A stretch of DNA of 58,796 nt from an uncultured Clostridia bacterium (GTDB taxonomy: Bacteria; Bacillota; Clostridia; Christensenellales; UBA1242): contig CALVML010000007.1 in assembly GCA_944345705.1 (NCBI GenBank), forward strand, positions 1 through 58,796, read 5' to 3'. The notes beneath the pieces were generated by a model. It saw nothing but the letters and a program-made list of their open reading frames with translations, did not search any database and had not been told where the DNA came from. Below, piece by piece: positions 26,203 to 35,100 of this stretch; positions within the stretch are counted from its first letter, which is position 1, and every line of letters begins with the position of its first letter. The translations under genes and the position numbers were made by a program.

Positions 26203-26418
26203 ATGAATTCTATTCAAAAAGAAATCTTGCAATTGACAATGCAACTTGATTTAAAATCTCGCAAAGTTCGTGCCATCATAGAAGAAGTTGAAAAATTAGA
26301 TAGTTCGGCAGACAGTAAAAAAATTGATAGATTGCTACGAGAACTTAAGCAGGAACATTCTGAAATAAAAAAAATAAGTGCAAAGATTGATAAATTGCTA
26401 AGCATGCCGATAGATTAG
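26203..26418 (+). CDS. Small coiled-coil protein
   Basis: 71 residues, almost entirely one charged helix with heptad-like spacing (QLDLKSRKVRAIIEEVEKLD; LRELKQEHSEIKKISAKIDKL). It starts 3 bases after the 915-residue gene, so it is co-transcribed and may bind that protein's own coiled coil. Function unknown. Confidence 0.7.
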   Translation: MNSIQKEILQLTMQLDLKSRKVRAIIEEVEKLDSSADSKKIDRLLRELKQEHSEIKKISAKIDKLLSMPID

Positions 26419-26430
26419 TAGAATAACAAA

Positions 26431-26512
26431 AAACAGACTTTATCATACCACTAATATTTTCATATTTATATCTTTAAATATTTGAATGGTGTTTTTGAAA
26501 GTCTGTTTTTTT
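26431..26512. terminator. Long bidirectional terminator
   Basis: AAACAGACTTT pairs with AAAGTCTGTTT across a 56-base insert with internal pairing, with A/T runs on both sides. It separates two convergent genes. Confidence 0.75.
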
Positions 26513-26516
26513 GTTT

Positions 26517-28151
26517 TTATTTTGAAGCTGTCTTTTGTTCGTCAATCTCTTCATTTTGAGAAGTTGAACTTGCCAAATCTTCTACCAAATTTTTAAATAT
26601 CTTGTTAATACTATGTGTAAGTTTATCATTTATACGATTGCTACTTAAAACGCCAATATTACCTAAACTTGCTTCTTTTAAAAGAACATCTTTGTGTTTT
26701 TCGTTGTAATCATAGTTGTAAAATTCTTCGTTATTTGGCTTTATATAGAGTTTAGCAGGTGAGTAGATGAGCGATTTTGATTTTTTCGCGCCGAGAATTT
26801 CCTCTATTTCATTTAAGGTGTATATTTTATTTGGGAAGTAATTGCCTGTTACATTGATAAATACATTATTGTCTTTAAAGAGATTTACAAGATAGTTATT
26901 TATATCTTCTTTGGTAAGTTTTTCAGCAAATTTTAATTCGTCAAAGTTAAGATAATCGATCATGTCTATGTCGTAGTAAGCGAGGAGAGTATTGCTGCCA
27001 ACACCCAAATTATCTTCACGACTTCTCTCTTTTTCAGATTTTATCCTATTTTTGAAAACTCTATATTCTTCGTCGGTAATTCCATTTTCAACGAGATCTT
27101 TGATTGTTTTTCCTATAAGATCAAACGCCATATTGACATTTTTATTGCTTGTGTTGGTTGTAATGCTTGTTGCAAGTATATCTTTATCGAGAAAAGTTTT
27201 AGAAGTGGAACATGAATACACAAGTCCTTTTCCTCGCAACTCTTTCATTAGTCTTGAATTCAATCCCGCAAACAACACTTGGTCAAGATTTGCAAATGCT
27301 GAAATTTGGTAGGTATTTTCAAAGCATGGATAGACAAACTCTAGTGAAACTGTTCTCAAATCTGGAATATAATTTTGATAGTAAAGATTACTAACAGTAT
27401 TTATATTTCTCTTATTCTCACTTTCTTTAGCAAGCTTCTCTTTTTGATCCTTAATTGTCTTGTTTTCAGTTTGACTATTCTCACATTTACTTAAAAAGTG
27501 CTTTTCAAATAGATCTTTGACTTGTTCAAACGGCAGGGCAGTATTTATTGCAAAGACCATGTTTTCTTGTTTAAAATTCCTATCGATAAATCTAAGTATA
27601 GTTTTTTTATTGTATTTTCGTACTTTTTCATTGTTACCAACAAGATCACCATCTCTATTTTTAATATCAAGATGGCTATTAAGAGCCTGTTCAAAATCAT
27701 CGCTAAAGCCGTAGTCGTCATCATCTTCCTCTTCGCTTTCATCCTCATAACTTGAATATGCTTTAATATCACGCCCCTCTTGGACAACAACTTTCTTTTC
27801 GATTTCAATCTTGTCATCATCGAACTGACGATTATAAAGTCTTCCACTATCAATTTTTAAGGCAGACTCTATATGTTTGTCGTTTACATTTGTATATAAA
27901 GTGACAAAGGAAGCGTTAGTATAGGCATTTGTGAGAATACCTTTCTGTTCTTGCTTTTTAAAGGTTTTCTTCGTTAGTTCATCCTCATGATCCATTGCAA
28001 TTATATGCTCAACAAGGTGAGCAAGGCCAACTGGCTCGCTTAATGTATCTATTTTATAGCCGATTTGATAATCTGTAAAATGAGAACTTGATTTGGAGTA
28101 AATAATCGTTGCTCCGTTTGGATATTTAAAAACCTTGACTTTATTTTTCAT
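26517..28151 (-). CDS. M16-family (pitrilysin-type) zinc peptidase
   Basis: A 544-residue protein with the inverted zinc motif H-x-x-E-H (HLVEH at residues 45-49) and the downstream third-ligand segment EIEKKVVVQEGRD about 75 residues later, both as in M16B peptidases. The length is a little above a typical two-domain M16B enzyme because of an acidic insertion (EDESEEEDDDDYG). The C-terminal half keeps the inactive-domain pattern (LFAGLNSRLMKELRGKGLVYS). It is cytoplasmic, and its substrate peptide is unknown. ATG 28151 with AGGAAG five bases upstream is preferred to GTG 28157. Confidence 0.88.
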   Translation of the reverse strand: MKNKVKVFKYPNGATIIYSKSSSHFTDYQIGYKIDTLSEPVGLAHLVEHIIAMDHEDELTKKTFKKQEQKGILTNAYTNASFVTLYTNVNDKHIESALKIDSGRLYNRQFDDDKIEIEKKVVVQEGRDIKAYSSYEDESEEEDDDDYGFSDDFEQALNSHLDIKNRDGDLVGNNEKVRKYNKKTILRFIDRNFKQENMVFAINTALPFEQVKDLFEKHFLSKCENSQTENKTIKDQKEKLAKESENKRNINTVSNLYYQNYIPDLRTVSLEFVYPCFENTYQISAFANLDQVLFAGLNSRLMKELRGKGLVYSCSTSKTFLDKDILATSITTNTSNKNVNMAFDLIGKTIKDLVENGITDEEYRVFKNRIKSEKERSREDNLGVGSNTLLAYYDIDMIDYLNFDELKFAEKLTKEDINNYLVNLFKDNNVFINVTGNYFPNKIYTLNEIEEILGAKKSKSLIYSPAKLYIKPNNEEFYNYDYNEKHKDVLLKEASLGNIGVLSSNRINDKLTHSINKIFKNLVEDLASSTSQNEEIDEQKTASK

Positions 28152-28316
28152 AAGCACTTCCTATTGCAAATTATTTTAATGTTTTTGCACTTTGATTTGA
28201 GTAAAAAATTATGTTAATGTATTGTTTTCATAACTATATTTTTTATGTTATATAATTATATTACATAATTTTTTTCGTTTTGTCTATAGTAAAATCGAAA
28301 AAAATTAAAAAAATAT

Positions 28317-28367
28317 TTTTGTAAAAAACATTAAATATTTTACAAAAGTATTTTTTTGTGTTATAGT
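28317..28367 (+). promoter_or_regulatory. Operator palindrome and promoter of the Spo0A-like gene
   Basis: TTTTGTAAAA (28317-28326) and TTTTACAAAA (28338-28347) form a perfect 10-bp inverted repeat. TTTACA within the second arm, with TATAGT (28362-28367) 17 bp on, makes a promoter. A dimeric regulator could bind here and block or aid the polymerase. Confidence 0.6.
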
Positions 28368-28396
28368 ATAAAGGTATTTTCGTGTGGTGGTTAAAA

Positions 28397-28849
28397 ATGA
28401 AAGACTTATTTAAATTTGAAACAGACAGTGGCAAAAATTTGCAAATTTCCAACAAAAATGCTCAAATTTTTAAAAGATGTACAGACATTCTATTAAATTT
28501 AAAAATACAACCAGATGTGCTAGGCTTTAACTATTTGCGTAATGCAATACTTATTTGCCTTGATGACCAAACATTGCTAGAAAATATTACAGGCGCGCTT
28601 TATCCGCGTCTTGCAAAACTCTATGGAGTAAAGGCGAGTATTATAGAAAGATGCATGAGAGATGCGGTAAACAACGCATTTGTTAAGGGTGGACTTTTAG
28701 GGTTAAATAATCTCTATGACAAAGTGATATATAAAAATGATTTTAGACCATCTTCTACAGAACTTATTGCTATAATTGTAGAGAAATTGAGAATTGAAAA
28801 GATAAAAAATTCTCTTTTGCAACTTTTGTCTCAAGATGATAGTAAATAA
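28397..28849 (+). CDS. Spo0A C-terminal-domain-like regulator lacking a receiver
   Basis: A 150-residue protein. Residues about 38-138 follow the Spo0A DNA-binding (effector) domain: LGFNYLRNAILICLDDQ, LYPRLAKLYGVKASIIERCMRDAVNNAF (the recognition-helix region, where Spo0A has SRVERAIRHAIEVAW) and RPSSTELIAIIVEKLRIE (Spo0A: KPTNSEFIAMIADKLRLE). The phospho-receiver domain and its Asp are missing; only about 35 unrelated residues precede the domain. It should bind DNA without phosphorelay control, and might compete with or replace Spo0A. ATG 28397 is chosen because GGTGG lies upstream; a GTG at 28382 is less likely. Confidence 0.8.
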   Translation: MKDLFKFETDSGKNLQISNKNAQIFKRCTDILLNLKIQPDVLGFNYLRNAILICLDDQTLLENITGALYPRLAKLYGVKASIIERCMRDAVNNAFVKGGLLGLNNLYDKVIYKNDFRPSSTELIAIIVEKLRIEKIKNSLLQLLSQDDSK

Positions 28850-28943
28850 TCTTTTTAATTTACAAAAAAATGTTATATTTTAATTTGATAAAAACCTTTT
28901 TTATGCTAATATTAAATATATCCATGAGTTTAAAGGAGAAATT

Positions 28944-29339
28944 ATGGCAAATATTATTAGAAATATGAATTTTAAACCAATACTTGAAAAAATAAACTAT
29001 GAAAGATTAGGAGAACCCGCACCATCTTCAACTGTAAACATGCGCGTTTGGGATGAATTGAAGATAGAAAGATTGCGCTCTGATGCTGTAAAGGTTATCT
29101 TGACTAGAAATGTTAAACCAGAACCTAGTTGTATTTTTTCTATTGATGTCACAATCGGAGTAGAAGTTATCATCAATACAAGTGAATATGATAGCACTGA
29201 AGATCCAATTGAATTTTTTAAGACTAGCCCTGTAGGAAGGGTGCTTGCAGGTCACGCATCATGTATTTTGACTGAACTTACTTTGCACTCTCAAATAGGA
29301 CCTATGATCACTGCACCGGTTATACAACTTCCGCAGTAA
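28944..29339 (+). CDS. Possible SecB-like chaperone-fold protein
   Basis: A 131-residue soluble protein made of long strands followed by a helix. The end, FKTSPVGRVLAGHASCILTELTLHSQIGPMITAPVIQLP, reads like the C-terminal helix and proline-rich tail of SecB-type proteins, and the preceding strands (CIFSIDVTIGVEVIINT) fit that fold. SecB-like proteins bind unfolded polypeptides; in Firmicutes they often accompany toxin-antitoxin systems, none of which is visible here. AAAGGAG precedes the ATG. This is a pattern-based suggestion only. Confidence 0.5.
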   Translation: MANIIRNMNFKPILEKINYERLGEPAPSSTVNMRVWDELKIERLRSDAVKVILTRNVKPEPSCIFSIDVTIGVEVIINTSEYDSTEDPIEFFKTSPVGRVLAGHASCILTELTLHSQIGPMITAPVIQLPQ

Positions 29340-29343
29340 TTTT

Positions 29344-29490
29344 ACCCTAAAAATCTAACGATTTTCAGGGAACCCGAGATATTACCCTAAAAATGTAAAC
29401 ATTTCCAGGGTACCCGGAAGACACCCTAAAAATCTTACGATTTTCAGGGAACCCGGAAAATACCCAAAAAATGCAAGCATTTTCGGGAAA
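29344..29490 (+). repeat. Four tandem hairpin repeats (39-40 bp units)
   Basis: Units begin at 29344, 29384, 29423 and 29462. Each has CCCTAAAAAT (or CCCAAAAAAT), a 4-6 base variable centre, the complement ending AGGG or CGGG, and AACCCGRG/ACCCGGA after it (shortened in unit 4). The centres differ but stay paired: ATC/GAT, ATG/CAT, ATC/GAT and ATGC/GCAT. A fifth copy sits in the tRNA-Leu remnant at 7304. The array lies between a stop codon and the next ribosome site. Confidence 0.9.
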
Positions 29491-29534
29491 CATAATAGAG
29501 AGTGGCTAAGCCACTTCAAATCAAAGGAGAAATC

Positions 29535-30002
29535 ATGTTATACGCAATCATTGCAATCATAGCGTTGCTTTTAATATTTATCGTCGTATCATACTTTATT
29601 ATGAAAAAGACATATACTTTTAGATTAAATGAAAAAGAAGTTACCTTGAAAAGTCAAGGCAACAGCATAAAAATCTTTTTGGAAGGATCATTGATCAGTA
29701 CAACTCTCTATCCAAACCTTTTTGGTGGTCAAGATATAGAAGTCAAGATTGATGATACTGACTATGTATTCAGTTGCAAGTCTAGTTCCTTTGGTTTTAA
29801 ATTGCGAGTTGAAGTGTATAGTGGTGGAAACCTTATCACAGATAATGGTGTTATTCTCAAAGAAAACGCACAAAAAATAGACACAAAAAAGGGTGTAATA
29901 GAAGATACATATAAAGATAAGCAAGAAGAAAAGTCTAAATCTAAAAAAGGTGAAAAGGACAATAAAGAAAGTAATGATAATAAAGAAAATTCGGACAAAT
30001 AG
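29535..30002 (+). CDS. Small single-pass membrane protein with charged tail
   Basis: 155 residues: a transmembrane segment at residues 2-23, a beta-rich domain of about 85 residues (TYTFRLNEKEVTLKSQGNSI, YVFSCKSSSFGFKLRVEVYSG), and a Lys/Asp/Asn-rich tail of about 40 residues. It is probably anchored with the domain outside. ATG 29535 with AAAGGAG is chosen. The hairpin array lies just upstream and a terminator overlaps the stop codon. Function unknown. Confidence 0.75.
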   Translation: MLYAIIAIIALLLIFIVVSYFIMKKTYTFRLNEKEVTLKSQGNSIKIFLEGSLISTTLYPNLFGGQDIEVKIDDTDYVFSCKSSSFGFKLRVEVYSGGNLITDNGVILKENAQKIDTKKGVIEDTYKDKQEEKSKSKKGEKDNKESNDNKENSDK

Positions 30003-30017
30003 TGCCGAATTTTTTTG
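29986..30017 (+). terminator. Terminator overlapping the end of a CDS
   Basis: AAAATTCGG pairs with CCGAATTTT, followed by T-run. The 5' arm is inside the last codons of the membrane protein gene. Confidence 0.8.
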
Positions 30018-30058
30018 TAATAGATTTGATTAAAATCTAATATTTAAAAATCAAAGAT

Positions 30059-30880
30059 TTATTGCGGTTTAAATGGTGCAACTGTTGTAAATGATTGATT
30101 TGATAGATATTCAAGGGGCTTGTCAATTGTGCCGAAAGCGAGTTTAACACAGGCTAGAGCCTGATATCTAAGTTTAAATTTATCTTTCTGCAATTTGCCA
30201 TATTTGCCATCACCAACTATCGCGTGATTAAGATGAGCAAGGTGCGCTCGAATTTGATGTGTTTTGCCTGTTATCAGTCTTATCTCGACAAGGCTTGAGT
30301 CTATATAATTTTCTATTGTTTTGAAAGCATTTTTAATCTCTTGACTGCCTGGAATTTTCTTATCGGTTATCAAAACGCGTGCATTTTTTTCATCTTTTTT
30401 TAAGAATGCGCTATAAACTTTGCCGTCAAAATCTGTTTTTCCATAGACGAGAGCTTGATAGATTTTTTCAAGTTTTCGCTCTTTAAAACTTGCTAGCAAG
30501 ATTTGCTGACTTATCTCATTTTTAGCGAGTATCACAAGACCTACAGTGTTGCGGTCAAGTCTATGGACAGGCAGGGCATTTAGTTTTTCACATAGTCCGC
30601 CTTGTCCTTCAATCTCAATATTGACAGGCTTATCGACTATTATCACATTATCATCTTCATAGACGATTTTTATATTTTTCTCTTTTAACGACGCTTTGTC
30701 ATAAAAAACTGTCACCGTGTTTCCACTTTTTAATAGGACATTTTCTTTAACCCTTTTATTATCAACAAGAACATCCTTATTTTTGATAAGGCGCATTGCC
30801 TGTGAAAAAGGAAAACCAATTCCTGTAAGTGCCTTTAAAAGTTTTTCTTCTTTGTCTATTTTTATTTCGGTCTTTTCCAT
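30059..30880 (-). CDS. RluA-family 23S rRNA-type pseudouridine synthase
   Basis: A 273-residue enzyme converting uridine to pseudouridine in RNA. An N-terminal S4-like RNA-binding domain (about residues 10-60) is followed by the catalytic domain with the RluA motif HRLDRNTVG, Asp109 being the catalytic residue. The usual Thr-Ser-Gly is Thr-Val-Gly here. The downstream motifs KIYQALVYG and GKTHQIRAHLAHLNHAIVGDGKYG are intact. The exact RNA position cannot be predicted. It is divergent from the yabP cluster. Confidence 0.93.
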   Translation of the reverse strand: MEKTEIKIDKEEKLLKALTGIGFPFSQAMRLIKNKDVLVDNKRVKENVLLKSGNTVTVFYDKASLKEKNIKIVYEDDNVIIVDKPVNIEIEGQGGLCEKLNALPVHRLDRNTVGLVILAKNEISQQILLASFKERKLEKIYQALVYGKTDFDGKVYSAFLKKDEKNARVLITDKKIPGSQEIKNAFKTIENYIDSSLVEIRLITGKTHQIRAHLAHLNHAIVGDGKYGKLQKDKFKLRYQALACVKLAFGTIDKPLEYLSNQSFTTVAPFKPQ

Positions 30881-31002
30881 GCAAACATTGTACTAAAAAA
30901 CAATGAAAAAATCTATCATTTTTTCAAAAAAAGTTGAATATCATATTTTGAATAATTTTTTAAAATTTTTATAAATTTTTAAACCAAATTAGGAGGATAA
31001 AA

Positions 31003-31248
31003 ATGTATTCACTTCATCTTGAAAATGGCTTGCTTATGATTAAGGGTGCAACGAAAGTGATTTCATCGACTCAAGGGTCAGCCTGTGTTGAAACTGACGA
31101 AAATTCGATAGTGGCAAGCGGTCAAAATATTGAAGTTAAAAAGTTAAATTTAGACGAAAAAGAAGTGTGCTTTTCTGGCACTTTCTCTTTAATAAAGCTA
31201 TCATCGCAAAGTGTAAAACAGCCACTTTTAAAGCGTATATTTAAGTAG
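31003..31248 (+). CDS. yabP: Sporulation protein YabP
   Basis: An 81-residue member of the YabP/YqfC family. It has the family's repeated short strands: HLENGLLMIKGATKVISSTQGSACVETDENSIVASGQNIEVKKLNLDEKEVCFSGTF. In Bacillus yabP is transcribed in the mother cell and lies next to yabQ and divIC, the same order as here. Its role in spore cortex formation is inferred from that context. GGAGG precedes the ATG. Confidence 0.88.
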   Translation: MYSLHLENGLLMIKGATKVISSTQGSACVETDENSIVASGQNIEVKKLNLDEKEVCFSGTFSLIKLSSQSVKQPLLKRIFK

Positions 31249-31255
31249 GATTTTT

Positions 31256-31582
31256 ATGCTATATCCTACTTTAAATCAGCCATTAGTCATGCTTGTAATG
31301 TTTTTTGTAGGCTTTGCAAGTGGATTTTTATTTGACTTTGCATTTTTATTAAAAAAGAGTTTGAAGGATCTAAAAGCGACAAACATTTTTTTTGATTTTC
31401 TTGCCTGTATTTTTTCATTTGTAATATTTTTTGTCACAAATTTATATATAAACTATGGTCAGTTTAGGATATATGTAATAGTGGTTTTTATCTTTGCTTG
31501 CCTTTTACAAAGAGTTTTAAGCAATCAAATATTAAAATTTTTTAAAAAAATATTGACTAAAACAAAAAAGAAAAAATTATAA
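31256..31582 (+). CDS. yabQ: Spore cortex biosynthesis protein YabQ
   Basis: A 108-residue integral membrane protein with three to four hydrophobic segments. It shows the YabQ pattern (QPLVMLVMFFVGFASGFLFDF near the N-terminus, followed by a Lys-rich C-terminus). In Bacillus it localises to the forespore membrane and is required for cortex assembly. It starts 8 bases after yabP and is in the same operon. Confidence 0.85.
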   Translation: MLYPTLNQPLVMLVMFFVGFASGFLFDFAFLLKKSLKDLKATNIFFDFLACIFSFVIFFVTNLYINYGQFRIYVIVVFIFACLLQRVLSNQILKFFKKILTKTKKKKL

Positions 31583-31588
31583 ATAAGA

Positions 31589-31617
31589 TTGAAATTTCAT
31601 TTGTAATTTGCTACAAT
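31589..31617 (+). promoter_or_regulatory. Promoter with leaderless layout
   Basis: TTGAAA (31589-31594), 17-bp spacer, TACAAT (31612-31617), then 7 bases and ATG 31625. It would give the divIC-like gene expression independent of yabPQ. Confidence 0.6.
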
Positions 31618-31624
31618 TGCTTAA

Positions 31625-31876
31625 ATGAAGGATGACAAGAAGAAAAAATTAATAAAATGGAGTATAATTATCGGACTTGCACTCTTGATAATCTTTGTCA
31701 TTGTCACTTCCATCGTCTTGCATTTTAAAAGACAAGATTTGAAAGACTTAAACGACAAACTTGAAAATTTGACGCAGGAAGAAGGACTTGAAGAGGATAC
31801 GCAAAATCAAAACTACGAAAAATCTTCTATCAAATTAAATAAAAATTTCTACTTGAAATTTCAAGATGTTTTATAG
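31625..31876 (+). CDS. DivIC/FtsB-like septum protein (short)
   Basis: 83 residues with the layout of DivIC: a basic cytoplasmic start, one transmembrane segment (about residues 11-32), then a coiled-coil stretch (DLKDLNDKLENLTQEEG). The typical C-terminal globular part is short and unlike the family, so I rest the call on topology and on the conserved yabP-yabQ-divIC order. It would act in the divisome. It has its own promoter with no ribosome site (leaderless). Confidence 0.65.
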   Translation: MKDDKKKKLIKWSIIIGLALLIIFVIVTSIVLHFKRQDLKDLNDKLENLTQEEGLEEDTQNQNYEKSSIKLNKNFYLKFQDVL

Positions 31877-31890
31877 AAAAATTACAAGTT

Positions 31891-32055
31891 CAGACTGTAG
31901 ACAAACGGCGCGACCGAAAAATTTATTAAAATTTTCTTGCTTCGTTTACTGAAAAACGCTCAAAACCAGTCATTTAGGAGTACTAAACTCCTGGCTTTGA
32001 GCATTTTCGAGCCTTGCCTCGCTTGTTTCTCTACAGTCTGTTAATTTGTCGACAG
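31891..32055 (-). repeat. Palindromic intergenic element, copy 2
   Basis: The reverse complement of the element at 1938-2103, with the same terminal repeat (CAGACTGTAGACAAAC at 31891; on the other side one base differs) and a shared TGTCGAC flank. Between copies, the central hairpin changes one U-G pair to U-A and the AT-rich hairpin changes sequence but stays paired. It lies between the divIC-like gene and the giant lipoprotein gene. Confidence 0.85.
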
Positions 32056-32060
32056 CTTAG

Positions 32061-32090
32061 ATTAAGTATAGCAATATACTTAATTTTTAT
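32061..32090 (+). terminator. Terminator of the yabPQ-divIC-like cluster
   Basis: A perfect 10-bp stem ATTAAGTATA/TATACTTAAT with a GCAA loop, followed by TTTTATT. Confidence 0.9.
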
Positions 32091-32198
32091 TATATATAAT
32101 AAAATTATTTATTTTGTTTGCTTAATTAAATAAAAAAGTGCTATTATGAAGATAATAAGAGAAATGCTTGCTTTGATTTTTTTACAAAAGGGGAAAGT

Positions 32199-35100
32199 AT
32201 GAAACGATATATTTTTTCTTTATTTGCAATTATTGGTCTATCACTCATTGCACTTGTTGGATGTAATACACCAGATACTAAAAGTGCAACCTTTTTAAGT
32301 GATGAGTATATTCTTTCTATTGGCGAAAGCATTGACCTTGAAAGTCAAATCAAGCTTAAGGAAATAAACTATGAAGACATCACTTTCTCATCGTCAGATA
32401 GTCAAGTTTTAAATATACAAGATGGCAAGGCGAATGCTCTTGCAAGTGGCTTAAGCGTGATCTTTGCTTCATATAATGGAGAAAACATTGCAACTGCAAG
32501 CGTGTATGTCAAATATCAATATCAAAATGTCAGCAATGTTCAGGTTGACGAGAGTGGCAACATTACATGGAAAGAGCCTAGCATTGTCTACGATGGTGAT
32601 ATAATCTATCCTTCTTCCTATATCGTTCATCTCAAGAATATCACAAATGTACCTCCATCTGAGCAAGGTGAATTACAATTCGCGTCATTTGAAAGTGAGT
32701 ATGGCTTAAATCTCGATGAAAATGGTTTTTCTTTTGGACAATATTTGGTGGTAATTGAAGTGGCAGGTGACGAGCTTGCCGATGGCGTTGCCTTTGATGA
32801 GAATAATGGTGTCATTTTAAATTATGGAGTGATGGGCTCAATCAATAATGTCACTTTTACTCCATATTCAGATGAAAATAAAACATCATCTCTCAGTTGG
32901 GCAAGACAAGATAATGCTGTATATGACATCTATCTTGATGGCTTTATGATTGGAAAGGATATAGCCACAAACACTTTTACATATTCATACTCAGGTCTTG
33001 ATGAAGGCAGTGAGTATCAGTTGCAAATTGTTGCAAAAGATAGCACAGGCTCACTACTTTCAACGACAACATTCTTAGATGTAGTTGTTCTTGGCAAGAC
33101 AAACCCTTCATTTGTTCCAGCCGATAGTGACAATTTAGATGGCATGGTTTCATGGCAGAGCGTAGAAAATGCATTTGGATATTATGCGATTGTCACAAAT
33201 TCAGCATCGCAGTCAGTTGTGCTTGAATATGATGCAGACGAATTTAACGGTCAGACTTTGGAAGGTGGCGGGAATGGAGATATAAAACTCCAGGTGATTG
33301 CAAAGGGCGGATATAGAAGTGGCGTAATTTACATAAACGGCTTTGCAGGCGAAGATCTTGTTGTAGCCAAACTTAATAAGCCTAGTGCTACCGTGACGAT
33401 TGAAGATGAAAAAGCGCTTATAGAAATTGAAAATGATCCAAACAATCAAAAATTTATCTTGCGCTATGGTCGCGAGCAGGCAATATTTGAAGGAAATAGT
33501 TATGAAGTAGATCTTGCAGATCTTACAGCAGGCGAATATACTTTCAATTTGCAAGCTGTACCTACTACAAACGATAAAAACTATCTTACTTCAGATACTT
33601 TCACCTATGATTTTGTTGTACTTAAAGATTTTTCATCCTTTACACACACTCTCTCGGACAAAACTTCAACTTTCCGTTTTAATGAAATTGAAAATGCAAA
33701 TTATTATACAATCTCTGTCAATGGCAACATTTTAGAGGATATCGACTATTCGATAACTAATGGTAAGGTTATATTTACCGTTGACCTTTCAACAATTACG
33801 CCAGAAGAAAATGAGTATTTGGTTGAATTTGTGGCTGGAAAGAAGGTAGGCGGAGTAGAAACTGCGGTTATTTCAACCTATCAAAAGACCATTCAAGTGC
33901 TTCCAATCGTTACTCAAGCGGACAGCCAACAAAATGGAAGATTTACATGGAATTTGGTTAGCAATGCCGAGTATGAATATAAGATTATCAAATATACCGA
34001 TATGTCTAGACAGACTGTCGAGCGAGAGTATGATTTTAATACTACAAGCTTGAACTACACAACCGAGAATTTGACTTTTGGATATTATTCAATAATCATC
34101 TATACTCGCTCGATTAACACAAGTTCATATTTTGACAGCGATTTTTATACGCAAGAAGAAGGCGAAGGGTACTTCAAAGCAGATTTTATCGTGACAAGAC
34201 AGATAGAAAGTCCAGAAATTTCTTTCTCGTGTGCAAGCGGAGAGAATATTCTCACAATTCAAGGTGTTGAGTTTGGTGGCGGATATGATATCTATGTTGA
34301 CGGCGTAAAAGATGGTACTATCGAGAACAACAATGATGATTACTCTTTAGAAATTGTCTATCGCTTTACAAATGCCTTCAGCGATGTCAAAAATTATGCG
34401 ATCACGGTAAATGCTCACAGCGGTACAAAATATGATTCCACTCTGCACACTATCTCAGACGCTTCACGTATAAACATTCAAAGACTAGCCCAGCCACAGT
34501 TCACGGTGAGCGAGGCATATAATGAACTTTCTTATGCTAAAACTGAAGAACTTTTAAATGTAACCATGATAGACAACGCGTCTAAAGTTGATATCACCCT
34601 TGATGGTCAGCTAATAAACTCTGATGGTAGCAATACAGTAAACATGATCGACTATAGTAAATTTGACAATGAGTTTACTTTGCTTTTAACTTTTAGAGCA
34701 GGCATAAATCAAGACGATCAGTACTACATGGATAGTTTTACACGCGCGGTAAACTTTGAGCGTATTTTAGCTCCAACAAATTTTGCTTATCAAAATGGTA
34801 ATCTCTATTGGACTTTAAATGATACAAGAGTGCAAAGATATGATATTATCATAGAACTTACAACAACATCCACAGGCTCGTCATATTATAGACATTCATT
34901 TACAGCGTCAAGTGCCACTAGCGAAAGTGAAAATAATTTCTCTTTTGATATTCAAAGTGTGATTGACAATCTTATTTCTACTGATGAGAATAATTTTAGC
35001 GAAAATTATATGCGAGCAAACTCTGTCAAATTCTACTTAGTTGCTCATGCAAATGGCTTTAGCGATGATCAGGGCACTTATATTCTGCCATCGTCAAATG

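Noticed and set aside
27545..27853. 102-codon minus-strand frame inside the M16 peptidase gene
   Set aside because: An alternate frame of a strongly supported gene; low-complexity Ile/Met/Leu content.
29344..29490. CRISPR array
   Set aside because: The units are hairpins with no unique spacers of constant length and no cas genes nearby.
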